Shown piece by piece: positions 1 to 8,218 of a stretch of DNA of 64,000 bases. The position numbers were made by a program, and so were the translations under genes. Location: assembly GCF_015234585.1 (NCBI RefSeq), contig NZ_JADFCM010000001.1, forward strand, positions 186,001-250,000, written 5' to 3'. The notes under the pieces were generated by a model, which worked only from the letters and a program-made list of their open reading frames with translations, was not told the DNA's origin and ran no database searches. Position 1 is the stretch's first letter, and every line of letters starts with the position of its first letter. Origin of the DNA: Pseudalkalibacillus hwajinpoensis. GTDB lineage: Bacteria > Bacillota > Bacilli > Bacillales > Guptibacillaceae.

Positions 1-1
1 T

Positions 2-367
2 TATCAGGATGGAGGAAAACTCTTTATTGATGAAGCGAAATTAAAGAGTGTTCTGGAACAAAAGCCAGAAGAGGTCATGAACCTGTTTACGAGTGGCACA
101 GATGGGATTGGTGATCGCCTGTATGACTCGGTCAATAAAGGCATCGATCAGTTAGGAAAGAAAGCAGGAACGCCGGGCACGCTCGTTGACAGTAGTTTTT
201 TATCCACGAGATTAAAAGATTTAGATGAGCAGATGCAAAACTGGGAAGATAAGCTTGTTACCGTTGAAGATCGGTATTGGAAACAATTTTCGGCGCTTGA
301 AACGGCGATGAGTCAGCTCAATCAGCAAAGTGCATGGGTACAACAAAACTTACTTGGTGGGATGTAA
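2..367 (+). CDS. fliD: FliD flagellar filament cap, C-terminal part only
   Basis: The frame is open from the window edge, so the true start lies upstream; 121 residues are visible. FliD caps the filament and promotes flagellin polymerisation outside the cell. The visible part has the C-terminal FliD pattern: a 'KLFIDEAKLKSVLEQKPEEV' stretch followed by 'LFTSG' and a glycine-rich turn, then a long helix that would form the coiled-coil leg domain. Two genes that look like its export/assembly partners (fliT-like and fliS) follow at once, which is the usual context. Identification rests on the C-terminal domain and the neighbours. Whether the central domain is normal cannot be judged here. Confidence 0.88.
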   Translation, partial: YQDGGKLFIDEAKLKSVLEQKPEEVMNLFTSGTDGIGDRLYDSVNKGIDQLGKKAGTPGTLVDSSFLSTRLKDLDEQMQNWEDKLVTVEDRYWKQFSALETAMSQLNQQSAWVQQNLLGGM

Positions 368-368
368 A

Positions 369-752
369 ATGAGAAGAATTGATGCGTTAAATCAACTACA
401 CGTGGTGACAAATCAAATTGCAAAATCACTTGGTGAAATTAATCCATCTATGAATGTTGATGGAACAGAAATGCTTGAGGGCATTAATTACATGATCAAA
501 CGGCGTGATGAAACCATTAAACTTCTAGATGAAGCGATGGAGAAAGAAGGAAAGGATTGGACGGAAGACGAGCGGACTCTCTTACAACAGCTGAGCGTAC
601 TTGAAGAGAAGATTCAGCCTAAACTGTCTGAGCTTTATTCAGCTTTTTCCGATCAAATGAGACGTTTACAGCAAGGAAAGGCAGCAGCCAATAATTACAA
701 GCCTCAGAAAACAGCATATAGCGACGGCGCCTTTTTCGATCAGCGTAAATAG
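369..752 (+). CDS. FliT-like flagellar chaperone
   Basis: A 127-residue, charged, mostly helical protein. The ATG used here follows the fliD stop by one base and has GGTGGG upstream; an earlier in-frame ATG at 330 would overlap fliD and has no better site. No catalytic motif is visible. Its place between fliD and fliS and its size fit a FliT-type chaperone of the cap protein. In B. subtilis the order is fliD-fliS-fliT, so here the two chaperones are swapped. The assignment is mainly positional; it could be another short helical export chaperone. Confidence 0.55.
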   Translation: MRRIDALNQLHVVTNQIAKSLGEINPSMNVDGTEMLEGINYMIKRRDETIKLLDEAMEKEGKDWTEDERTLLQQLSVLEEKIQPKLSELYSAFSDQMRRLQQGKAAANNYKPQKTAYSDGAFFDQRK

Positions 753-763
753 GGGGAATACTT

Positions 764-1138
764 ATGGCTATGAAAAATCCATATCAAACATATCAAAATA
801 ATGCGGTCGCAACGGCATCACCTCAGGAATTAACGTTAATGCTTTATAACGGATGTATTAAATTTATTCGCCTGTCCTCTATTGCGATGGAAAAAGGCGA
901 TATGGAAGCGAAGAATACCAATATTATTAAAGCACAAAACATCCTATATGAATTGCGTTCATCATTAAATATGGAGATGGAGCTCTCCCAAACGATGGAT
1001 TCTCTCTATGAATATATGATTTCGCAGCTTGTGACGGCGAATATTCAAAATGATTCTAGCATTTTAAAGGAAGTCGAAAGCTTAGCTGAAGAGTTTCGAA
1101 ATACGTGGAAGCAAGCAATGGAACAGGCAAAGAAGTAA
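764..1138 (+). CDS. fliS: FliS flagellin export chaperone
   Basis: A 124-residue protein with the FliS signature near the N-terminus ('NPYQTYQNNAV' then 'SPQELTLMLYNG') followed by a helical bundle. FliS binds the C-terminal disordered part of flagellin in the cytoplasm and prevents early polymerisation until the export gate takes it. The start has a GGGGG-type ribosome site 6-7 bases upstream. The gene ends 23 bases before motA. The length matches the family. Flagellin itself is not in the window; it may lie upstream of fliD. Confidence 0.95.
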   Translation: MAMKNPYQTYQNNAVATASPQELTLMLYNGCIKFIRLSSIAMEKGDMEAKNTNIIKAQNILYELRSSLNMEMELSQTMDSLYEYMISQLVTANIQNDSSILKEVESLAEEFRNTWKQAMEQAKK

Positions 1139-1161
1139 GTTAAACAAAGAGGGTGAAAGCA

Positions 1162-1980
1162 ATGGAAAAAACATCTCTGTTCGGCGTCCTCCTCGGTTTC
1201 TTCGTCTTAGTTGGCGGATTAATTCTAAAGGGAGCGAATCCGGCTGCTCTATTAAATCCCGCTGCCCTCGTTATCATTTTTGTTGGGACAGCGGCAGCAC
1301 TACTCATCGCGTTTCCTTTTAACGAGATTAAGAAATTCCCAACATTATTAAAAATTATTTTTTCCAATCAAAAACTCCTAACTGAAAAAGAGCTAATTCC
1401 GATGTTTCGTGAATGGGCGACGGTCGCTCGTCGTGAAGGGCTCCTTTCCCTTGAGAATAATCTTGAAGGTATTGATGATGATTTTCTAAAAGGTGGATTC
1501 CAAATGGTGATTGACGGCCATTCTCATGAAGCGATTGAAGAAATTCTGGTAGAAGATATTGAGGCAATGAAAGAACGTCATCGTATGGGGGCGGGGATTT
1601 TCACACAGGCTGGAACTTATGCTCCAACCCTCGGTGTTCTTGGAGCGGTTGTTGGGCTTGTCGCAGCACTCAGTCACCTTGGTGATATGGAGCTGCTTGG
1701 AAAATCGATTGCAGCAGCGTTTATCGCTACGCTTTTTGGGATTTTCACAGGCTACGTTCTTTGGCATCCATTTGCGAATAAGCTGAAGCGAAAATCACAA
1801 GCCGAAGCTCGCATTAAGATGATTATGCTTGAAGGACTTTTGGCTGTTCAAGCTGGAGCTTCTCCTCGTATGGTAGAAGATAAGCTGCTTGTCTATCTCC
1901 CTAGTAAAGAGCGGAATTTAGTGGACGAAAAGAAAGAAAGTCAATCAGAAGTAGGCGAAGGAGTAGGCGCTGATGCGTAA
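1162..1980 (+). CDS. motA: MotA flagellar stator subunit
   Basis: 272 residues with four membrane segments (roughly 5-25, 30-50, 145-170, 180-200) and the large cytoplasmic loop between segments 2 and 3. It resembles the proton-type MotA of B. subtilis over its whole length, including 'ANPAAL' near the N-terminus, 'ARREGLLSLE' in the loop, 'FTQAGTYAPTLGVLGAV' and 'GYVLWHPFANKLKRKS', and not the MotP sodium type. The ATG at 1162 is preferred over an in-frame GTG at 1153 because AGAGGGTGA stands at good distance from it. It overlaps motB by eight bases, so the two are translationally coupled. A stator inside a flagellar structural locus is unlike B. subtilis, where motAB stands alone. Confidence 0.93.
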   Translation: MEKTSLFGVLLGFFVLVGGLILKGANPAALLNPAALVIIFVGTAAALLIAFPFNEIKKFPTLLKIIFSNQKLLTEKELIPMFREWATVARREGLLSLENNLEGIDDDFLKGGFQMVIDGHSHEAIEEILVEDIEAMKERHRMGAGIFTQAGTYAPTLGVLGAVVGLVAALSHLGDMELLGKSIAAAFIATLFGIFTGYVLWHPFANKLKRKSQAEARIKMIMLEGLLAVQAGASPRMVEDKLLVYLPSKERNLVDEKKESQSEVGEGVGADA

Positions 1981-2749
1981 GAAGAGACATGAAGAGCATG
2001 AAGATCACGTCGACGAAAGCTGGCTCATTCCATACGCCGATATGTTAACACTTCTGCTTGCGCTCTTTATTGTACTCTTTGCGGCAAGTACGGTTGATGT
2101 GAAAAAGTATGAAGCCATTACACAATCTTTTCAGGAAGTCCTAAATGGCGGAACGGGTATTTTAGAGGGCGAACCTGCAATGCTGGATCCAGAAGATGGC
2201 TCATTTGTTGGTATGACGGATGAGCCGGAAAAAGATGAGCCAAAAGATGGCGATGCGGAAGAAAAAGCGATCGAACAGGATCAAAACAAACTTCAGAAAT
2301 TACAGGGCCGTATTGATGAGTATATCGCCGATCAAGATCTCGATTCCTATTTGAAAACGAAGTTAACAGAGGAAGGTCTTTTGATTACGATAAAAGAAGC
2401 GGCACTTTTTCAAAGCGGAAAAGCTGTATTAACGGGAGATGCGAAACCACTGGCCAAGCAAATCTCGGATCTTCTCGTTACGGATCCACCACGTCGCATT
2501 ACGGTAACTGGTCATACAGATGATCGTCCAATTAAAACATCGCAATATCCATCGAACTGGCACTTAAGTTCGGAGCGTGCATTGAATTTTATGACAGAGC
2601 TATTGAATAATAAAAAGCTAGATCCAAAGCTATTTAGTTTTACAGGATACGGAGAATATCGCCCAGTCGATTCAAACAAAACGGAAGAAGGCAGAGCCAA
2701 GAACCGAAGAGTTGAAGTGCTTATTCTTCCATACAACGTAGAAAATTAG
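1973..2749 (+). CDS. motB: MotB flagellar stator subunit
   Basis: 258 residues: a short basic, His-rich cytoplasmic start, one membrane helix carrying the essential ion-binding Asp23 ('PYADMLTLLLALFIVLF'), an acidic plug/linker region, and a C-terminal OmpA-like peptidoglycan-binding domain ('ITVTGHTDDRPI', 'NRRVEVLILP'). The membrane helix is almost identical in pattern to B. subtilis MotB and has Val in the position region associated with proton use, so a proton motor is inferred. It starts inside the end of motA and is followed after 16 bases by fliL. Confidence 0.94.
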   Translation: MRKKRHEEHEDHVDESWLIPYADMLTLLLALFIVLFAASTVDVKKYEAITQSFQEVLNGGTGILEGEPAMLDPEDGSFVGMTDEPEKDEPKDGDAEEKAIEQDQNKLQKLQGRIDEYIADQDLDSYLKTKLTEEGLLITIKEAALFQSGKAVLTGDAKPLAKQISDLLVTDPPRRITVTGHTDDRPIKTSQYPSNWHLSSERALNFMTELLNNKKLDPKLFSFTGYGEYRPVDSNKTEEGRAKNRRVEVLILPYNVEN

Positions 2750-2765
2750 AACAAGAGGTGACAGA

Positions 2766-3197
2766 ATGAAACGGATTCTAATTATCTTCCTAACGGCACT
2801 TGGTATTGTCGGTGCTGGAGCTGCGGTGGCTGTGTTTTTTTTAGATATTGATTTGAAAAAAGTCGTAGCACAGGAAGAGAAAGAGCCGACCGCAGAAGAA
2901 CTTGCAGCAAGAAGCTTTAGTATGGAACCACTGACCACAAATTTATCATCAGATCATTTTGCAGTTGTTCAGCTAAACTTACTTGCTGATCATGAAAAGA
3001 GTTATAAGGAACTTGAAGTTCGTAATCCCGAATTAAAAGCGATCGTTATCTCAACGTTAGCTGGCTTAACAAAAGCGGATCTAAAAGGATCAGAGGGTCT
3101 TGAAAAGTTTGAAGACACCATCAAAAAAGAAGTAAATAAAGTGATGCATGATGGAAAAGTAGAACGCGTGCTTGTAACGGACTTTAAAATCCAGTAA
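2766..3197 (+). CDS. fliL: FliL basal body-associated stator factor
   Basis: 143 residues with one N-terminal membrane segment (about 4-26), then an extracytoplasmic domain ending in the typical '...VLVTDFKIQ' tail. FliL sits around the stator and affects torque or stator recruitment. An AGAGGTGA site precedes the start. In B. subtilis fliL lies between swrD (flbD) and fliM; here it follows motB and is missing from the flbD-fliM gap. Grouping it with motAB makes a compact stator unit. The next gene, flgM, has its own promoter. Confidence 0.9.
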   Translation: MKRILIIFLTALGIVGAGAAVAVFFLDIDLKKVVAQEEKEPTAEELAARSFSMEPLTTNLSSDHFAVVQLNLLADHEKSYKELEVRNPELKAIVISTLAGLTKADLKGSEGLEKFEDTIKKEVNKVMHDGKVERVLVTDFKIQ

Positions 3198-3202
3198 GCG
3201 GT

Positions 3203-3228
3203 TAACTTTTCAAGAAAATTTCCGATAA
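3203..3228 (+). promoter_or_regulatory. Sigma-D type promoter for flgM-flgN-flgK-flgL
   Basis: TAAC at 3203-3206, 14 bases, then TCCGATAA at 3221-3228. The sigma-D (FliA) consensus is TAAA, about 15 bases, GCCGATAT. It lies about 80 bases before flgM, the anti-sigma gene, where B. subtilis also has a sigma-D promoter. The site suggests that late genes are read by the sigma factor encoded at 28322. Confidence 0.65.
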
Positions 3229-3308
3229 TAACGGTATAATCCTCAAATTAGGGTACGAATAATAGAATAGGAGTAGTATTATAAATTGTCGGAAAGAGGT
3301 GACCGGAT

Positions 3309-3569
3309 ATGAATGTCAATAAACCGTCAGCACCACCTATTGTAAACCCTTACCAGAAGCATAATCCTGTTACGAAAGTGGAGCAGGTCAAAAAGGCTCC
3401 TCGAGAAGATGAGCTTCAAATCTCAAACAAAGCGAGAGAACTATACGACATGAAGACGGAACAAGAGCGTGAAGCAAAAGTAACGGCCATTAAGAAACAG
3501 ATTGAAGAAGGTACGTATCGTGTCGATAGTCAGAAAACAGCGGAAAAGCTGTTTGATCAGTGGTTTTAA
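3309..3569 (+). CDS. flgM: FlgM anti-sigma-D factor
   Basis: 86 residues: a disordered N-terminal half rich in Pro and Lys, then the helical sigma-binding half with 'DELQISNKARELY' and a C-terminal 'VDSQKTAEKLFDQWF'. FlgM holds SigD inactive until the hook-basal body is complete. The start has AAAGAGGTGA at the right distance. Its partner sigma factor is in the same locus at 28322-29107, so the checkpoint pair is complete. The next gene, flgN, begins 14 bases after the stop. Confidence 0.93.
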   Translation: MNVNKPSAPPIVNPYQKHNPVTKVEQVKKAPREDELQISNKARELYDMKTEQEREAKVTAIKKQIEEGTYRVDSQKTAEKLFDQWF

Positions 3570-3583
3570 CAGGAGGCGACACG

Positions 3584-4054
3584 ATGGGACAGGAACTATT
3601 AGCGGTTATGGGTGAAATGATTCTTCTTCATGAGAAATTAATCGTTCTTTCTGAAAAGAAACAAAATGCTTTATTAGAGCGAGACGTAAAGCGTTTGACG
3701 GAAGTAATCAACACAGAAAAGAATCTTCTTCAAGAACTCCGTATCAGTGAAGAGAAACGGCAGCAGATTACAGAAAAGCTTGCAGGTCGAACAGACCAAA
3801 CCCTTAAAGACGTTTTAGGGGTGTTAAGTCCACCTGTTAAACGAATGGTGCAAAATCGAGCTACTGATTTAAAAGAAAAAGCGGAGAAACTTCAAAGTTT
3901 GAATGGTTTAAATGAAGAGTTGTTAAGAGATGGGATGGCATTTGTCCATCATATGATTGGTCATTTAACGACTACAAATCAATCGATCACTTACGGCAGG
4001 CCCAATCAGAAGCCAATGCAAACACCGCGAGGATATTTTGATACGAAAGCCTGA
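3584..4054 (+). CDS. flgN: FlgN chaperone for hook-filament junction proteins
   Basis: 156 residues, long-helical, with the position and features of the FlgN chaperone that escorts FlgK and FlgL to the export gate. The ATG at 3584 has a perfect AGGAGG eight bases upstream; an earlier in-frame GTG at 3560 would overlap flgM. The following two genes encode its predicted clients. There is no motif beyond the coiled-coil pattern, so the call rests on order (flgM-flgN-flgK-flgL, as in B. subtilis) and the FlgN-type helix pattern. Confidence 0.85.
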   Translation: MGQELLAVMGEMILLHEKLIVLSEKKQNALLERDVKRLTEVINTEKNLLQELRISEEKRQQITEKLAGRTDQTLKDVLGVLSPPVKRMVQNRATDLKEKAEKLQSLNGLNEELLRDGMAFVHHMIGHLTTTNQSITYGRPNQKPMQTPRGYFDTKA

Positions 4055-4083
4055 ATGACAGGTTGAGAAAGGAACGGATATGA

Positions 4084-5409
4084 ATGACGTCTACTTTTCA
4101 TGGATTAGAGGTCGGGAAGAGAAGTCTGTATACGCAACAGACAGCTCTCACGACGACAGGAAATAATATCTCAAATGCGAATACTCCCGGTTACTCGAGG
4201 CAGCGGGTGGATATGCAAGCAACGTCTTCCATTACGTATCCTTATCAAACTGGTAGCTCATCCTCACAGCTTGGGACTGGTGTAAGTGTTGAATCGATCG
4301 ATCGAGTTCGTTCTGAATATCTGGACAGCCAGTATCGAGAGCGAAATGGTCAGTTAGGATCTGAATCGACGAAACTTGAAACTCTTCAACAAATTGAGGC
4401 ACTAACAGATGAGCCTGGAGACAATGGCATAAGTGCTTCTTTAGATCGTTTCTTCTCAGCGTGGGAAGATCTTGCTTCTAATCCTGATAGTCTTGCCGCT
4501 CGTGCAGTTCTAGTGGAACGTTCAGAAGAACTGCTATCACAGGGGCAAACGCTAAATGATGGGTTAACGAGTCTATCAAAAAGCTTGAATGAACAAATGA
4601 AAGCAGTGAATGATCAAATCAATGTTTTATCGACTCAAATTGATAGTTTAAACAAAGAGATTGCTTCAACACCTGAAGCAAACGAGTTAAAAGACCGCCG
4701 GGATTTATTAATGGATGAAATGTCAGGACTGACGAATGCCGAGAATATAGGAAGGCTTGAGGGACTTCAGCAATCGGTTAAGGAAGTGGAAAGCTTTCAA
4801 AAAGATTTAAATGAAATGTTTAATCAGCTTATTAATGGTTCAGTTACAACAGACGTGAATGGAACATCAAAACAATTTAATGGGTTGAATGACCTGATGA
4901 CATCTGGCTTTTCATTAGTAAAAGACGCGAACGGTGCGATGAAACAGGGAGAAGCAATGTTTGATACGACTGGAACAGGAACGACTTTTCTTGAAAGTCT
5001 AAGCATGAATCAAGAAGTGAAAGCGAACCCAGCCACAATCGCTGCTTCTTCTAATAATAATGCCGTTAGTAACGGAGCTATCGCCACTGCAATAAGCGAC
5101 CTGAAAAGCGAAACATTTTCTTTTAATGTAGCAGATTCAAACGTAAATGCAGATGCTAGTGTAAGTGATTTTTACGGTATGCTCATTTCGAAAATTGGAG
5201 CAAAAACACAGGCGTCAGAGCGATCAGTGGAAAGTCACCAGGCCGTCTTAAAGTCAATCGATCAAAATCGGATGTCAGTAAGCGGCGTCTCGCTTGATGA
5301 AGAGATGTCGAACCTCATTCAATTTCAACATGCTTATAATGCAGCTGCTCGCTATGTAAGCACAACTGATGAGCTTCTTGACGTCATTATTAATCGCATG
5401 GGCGTTTAG
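4084..5409 (+). CDS. flgK: FlgK hook-filament junction protein, short form
   Basis: 441 residues. The N-terminal rod-type motif ('NNISNANTPGYSRQRVDM') and C-terminal 'EEMSNLIQFQHAYNAAARYV' identify FlgK, the first junction protein between hook and filament. The family is usually about 500 residues or more in Bacillus. After 'ELKDRRDLLMDEMSGLTN' (about residue 218) the chain passes almost at once to the 'GRLEGLQQSVKEV' helix that normally follows the D2 domain, so most of D2 seems absent. The reading frame is intact, so this looks like a compact variant and not decay. Confidence 0.93.
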   Translation: MTSTFHGLEVGKRSLYTQQTALTTTGNNISNANTPGYSRQRVDMQATSSITYPYQTGSSSSQLGTGVSVESIDRVRSEYLDSQYRERNGQLGSESTKLETLQQIEALTDEPGDNGISASLDRFFSAWEDLASNPDSLAARAVLVERSEELLSQGQTLNDGLTSLSKSLNEQMKAVNDQINVLSTQIDSLNKEIASTPEANELKDRRDLLMDEMSGLTNAENIGRLEGLQQSVKEVESFQKDLNEMFNQLINGSVTTDVNGTSKQFNGLNDLMTSGFSLVKDANGAMKQGEAMFDTTGTGTTFLESLSMNQEVKANPATIAASSNNNAVSNGAIATAISDLKSETFSFNVADSNVNADASVSDFYGMLISKIGAKTQASERSVESHQAVLKSIDQNRMSVSGVSLDEEMSNLIQFQHAYNAAARYVSTTDELLDVIINRMGV

Positions 5410-5427
5410 TAGAAAGGAGATCATCAT

Positions 5428-6303
5428 ATGAGAATTACACAGCAAATGCTTGGCTCAAACATCACCTCTCAGTTACAGAAAAATCTCTCACGCTATGAGA
5501 AAGCGAATGAACAAGTATCAACGGGGAAACGAATTAATTCACCTTCTGACGACCCTATTGGCGTCCAGAAGTCTTTGAAACTCGCCTCTCAGTTAGCTGA
5601 TAATGAGCAGTATGAACGTAATACTGATTATGCCCTTTCCTGGATGGAAACAACTGATCAGGCTCTTAATAGCATCTCCAATGCGCTTCAGCGTGCAAAC
5701 GAGTTAGGGTTACAGGCGTTGAACGGGACAAACTCACCAGAAGATCAGCAAACGATTGCGAAAGAAATTGAACAGTTGCGCGCTGAGATGCAGGATATTG
5801 CAAATACTAAGTTTGATGGAAAGTACATCTTCAATGGACAGGGAACAGATCAACCGATACAAGTCGAAGCGAATGGCGATCTCACGTATGACAATCAGTC
5901 AATCCTGCAGCGAATGTCATCTAGTAATACGATTGCTATGAACGTTACGGGAGAAGTGTTTGATGGGAATGTAAACCTGTTTAAAGCACTCGATCAGCTC
6001 TCAGGCGCATTAGCGGGTGGAGAAAAGGCTGGCATTAGCAGTGCATTGGAACAGATTGAGACAGGTAAGGATCAAGTGTTGAACAGCTGGACAAGTCTTG
6101 GCGCAAAGCAGTCAAGAGTGGAAGGAATGAATCAGCGTTTGAAGGAAGAAAACCTTTCTCTGCAAACGCTAGTTTCTAAAAATGATGACGTTGACTTTGC
6201 CGAAGCTATCATGAAATTAAAAACCGAAGAAAGTGTCTACCAGGCATCGCTAGCGGCAAGTGCAAAGATTATCCAGCCTTCTCTATTAGACTTTCTTAGA
6301 TAA
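5428..6303 (+). CDS. flgL: FlgL hook-filament junction protein
   Basis: 291 residues with the flagellin-like N-terminal D0/D1 pattern ('MRITQQMLGSNITSQLQKNL', 'VSTGKRINSPSDDPIGV') and a matching C-terminal helix ending in 'KIIQPSLLDFLR'. FlgL is the second junction protein, joining FlgK to flagellin. An AGAAAGGAG site lies before the ATG, 18 bases after flgK. It is the last gene of the plus-strand flgM operon, closed by a strong hairpin that overlaps its stop codon. Confidence 0.95.
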   Translation: MRITQQMLGSNITSQLQKNLSRYEKANEQVSTGKRINSPSDDPIGVQKSLKLASQLADNEQYERNTDYALSWMETTDQALNSISNALQRANELGLQALNGTNSPEDQQTIAKEIEQLRAEMQDIANTKFDGKYIFNGQGTDQPIQVEANGDLTYDNQSILQRMSSSNTIAMNVTGEVFDGNVNLFKALDQLSGALAGGEKAGISSALEQIETGKDQVLNSWTSLGAKQSRVEGMNQRLKEENLSLQTLVSKNDDVDFAEAIMKLKTEESVYQASLAASAKIIQPSLLDFLR

Positions 6304-6337
6304 ACAAAATCCCTCTCATGCGAGAGGGATTTTGTTT
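6302..6337. terminator. Bidirectional terminator between flgL and flhP
   Basis: A perfect 16-bp stem (left arm 6302-6317, right arm 6322-6337) with a four-base loop. A-rich on the left and T-rich on the right, so it can stop flgL transcription on the plus strand and flhOP on the minus strand. Confidence 0.92.
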
Positions 6338-6341
6338 ATCT

Positions 6342-7142
6342 TTATCTCTTAATCGTATTCGCTAGGCCCATCATTTCATCCGCCATCTTTATCGCCTGGC
6401 TCTGGAATTGGAGAAGACGCTGAGTCGAAATCATCTCTGTTGTTTCATTCGTTAGGTCTACGTTCGACATTTCAAGGTAGCCCTGTCTTGTTTTATATTC
6501 TGCACCGTCTAGCGCGACAAGTTCAAGATCACCATTCTCTTGAAGAGAAAATTCGTTTCCTCCAACGTTCATGAGCGCCTGTGGGCGATCAATTTTAGCG
6601 ATGCTGAGCTGAAACGTTTGTTCATTTCCATTGCTATCAGTGGCAGCCAATTCTCCCGTGTCAGAGATGGACACCTCTGATGGGTTCGTTCTAAACGTAA
6701 TTGCATTCCCATTCGGATCTAACACCGTATTGCCTCGGCTTGTAACGAGTGAAAAGACCCCGTTCTGATTTTGAATCTCAAAAGATCCGTCTCTTGTATA
6801 GTTGATAGCGTCCCCGTTTTGAACGCGAAAATAAACATTCTCTCCTTCAAGCATCACATCCAAATTACGACCGGTTTTCTGGGCAGACCCTTGCTCGTTT
6901 CGAAGAGTCGTTAAACCAACCTTTGATCCAAAACCAACTCGAAGGTTTTCAGGTGTTACTCTTCCAGGCTCCGCTTCTTCTCCTGTTTGATTCGCATATG
7001 TTTGAGTTAAGAGATTTTGGAACGTAGCTTCTCGGCTTTTATATCCTGCCGTATTCACGTTCGCAATATTATTAGCGATTGTATCCATCTTTTTTTGTGT
7101 CTGGCTAAGTGATGAAGATGCGGTTGCCATTTGAATGTTCAA
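6342..7142 (-). CDS. flhP: FlhP, FlgG-type distal rod protein
   Basis: 266 residues with the N-terminal rod/hook motif ('MDTIANNIANVNTAGYKSRE') and the C-terminal 'GYLEMSNVDLTNETTEM...STQRLLQFQSQAIKMADEMM' pattern of the FlgF/FlgG family. In B. subtilis two such genes, flhO and flhP, encode the distal rod outside the main operon. The pairing and order (flhO first) are the same here. It lies 11 bases after flhO on the same strand and ends next to the shared terminator. Confidence 0.86.
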   Translation of the reverse strand: MNIQMATASSSLSQTQKKMDTIANNIANVNTAGYKSREATFQNLLTQTYANQTGEEAEPGRVTPENLRVGFGSKVGLTTLRNEQGSAQKTGRNLDVMLEGENVYFRVQNGDAINYTRDGSFEIQNQNGVFSLVTSRGNTVLDPNGNAITFRTNPSEVSISDTGELAATDSNGNEQTFQLSIAKIDRPQALMNVGGNEFSLQENGDLELVALDGAEYKTRQGYLEMSNVDLTNETTEMISTQRLLQFQSQAIKMADEMMGLANTIKR

Positions 7143-7153
7143 TCGTAGCCCTC

Positions 7154-7975
7154 CTAGTAAACGCGACCGATATCATTGACGGCTTTGTCGATGCTTTGAT
7201 CATACGTTTGTAGTACTTTTTGGTTTGCTTCATATAGACGATAGGTGTTTAGCATATCCGTCATCGTTGTCGTCATATCCACATTCGAATCTTCGAGATA
7301 GCCCTGTTTCACTGAATACTGGGTGAAGTCTGTAGTTTGAATGTTCCCAGGTGCATTTGCTTCGTCACCTTCCCATGTGAAGACGCCGTTTCCTTGTTGA
7401 GTGAGATTAGAGGGAGCACTGGTGTAACCAATCCACAGTTGTTGTTCGGTCCCATTATCGTCAAGAATTGTGCCATCATCTGTCACAGTAAACAAGTCGC
7501 TAGTCAGTTGAATCGGCTGAAGATTTTCTCCGACCACTTGATAACCTTCACTTGTTGTCAGGAATCCGTCCTTATTAACAGAAAAACTTCCATTTCTTGT
7601 GTAGCGAATCGAGTTATCCTCAAGACGAACACCAAATAGAATTAGGCCTTTTTTACCAGTTTCTTCATCGATAGGAAGATTTTCATCGATGAGAGCAAGA
7701 TCAGTTTGTTTACTAGTTTCCTTGAGAGATCCACTTGAAAAGTTAGGAATGGCTTCTTGGGTATAGACGCCAGTTTGGAGTGTACCAATGGAAGAGTTAA
7801 GGGTGGGTGTGTTCGTATCTCTTTCTTTCATTAAGTATTCAGGGAAGGAACGGAACGTTGCTTCATCCTGCTTGAAGCCTGGTGTTTCAGCATTTGAAAG
7901 GTTATTCGTAAGGAACTGTTGCTTTCGCTCACTTGCCATCATACCGGATGTAGCTGTATACATACCTTTAAACAT
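7154..7975 (-). CDS. flhO: FlhO, FlgF-type rod protein
   Basis: 273 residues. The N-terminus ('MFKGMYTATSGMMASERKQQ', 'LSNAETPGFKQDE') and C-terminus ('QGYLEDSNVDMTTTM') are those of rod proteins, and the first residues resemble B. subtilis FlhO closely. It is the first gene of a two-gene minus-strand unit with flhP. In B. subtilis flhOP stands next to mbl; here it is embedded between flgL and flgB, facing away from flgB. The only promoter seen upstream is weak. Confidence 0.86.
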   Translation of the reverse strand: MFKGMYTATSGMMASERKQQFLTNNLSNAETPGFKQDEATFRSFPEYLMKERDTNTPTLNSSIGTLQTGVYTQEAIPNFSSGSLKETSKQTDLALIDENLPIDEETGKKGLILFGVRLEDNSIRYTRNGSFSVNKDGFLTTSEGYQVVGENLQPIQLTSDLFTVTDDGTILDDNGTEQQLWIGYTSAPSNLTQQGNGVFTWEGDEANAPGNIQTTDFTQYSVKQGYLEDSNVDMTTTMTDMLNTYRLYEANQKVLQTYDQSIDKAVNDIGRVY

Positions 7976-8029
7976 TTTTTCGCTCCCATCGTAGTACTAT
8001 CGTACGTGTACCTAGAAAATTATACCTCT

Positions 8030-8058
8030 ATTATACCGCTAAAATGTGGGAAAATTAA
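8030..8058 (-). promoter_or_regulatory. Possible sigma-A promoter for flhO
   Basis: On the minus strand a consensus TATAAT lies at 8035-8030. At 17 bases spacing the -35 would be TTAATT (8058-8053), only three of six matches. No convincing sigma-D site was found on this strand. The 7976-8218 gap otherwise holds short AT-rich stretches and the flgB ribosome site. Confidence 0.33.
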
Positions 8059-8218
8059 GTGAAAAAAGTCGTTTTTTAGGTTAAAACACTCATTTACTAT
8101 TATTTTTGACAATGCTATGCTATCACTAACGAAAAAATTGTCGAATGAGTATAACTATGGCTTTGCATCCATTTTTTAACTTTGAAAACAGTTTTATACA
8201 AGGAGTGTGAAAAGCTTC

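Noticed and set aside
1153..1161. GTG 1153 as motA start
   Set aside because: It lies inside the ribosome site that serves ATG 1162, and the ATG start matches MotA.
8106..8134. TTGACA upstream of flgB as a sigma-A promoter
   Set aside because: No acceptable -10 at 16-18 bases (ACGAAA at 17). The real flgB promoter remains unidentified.
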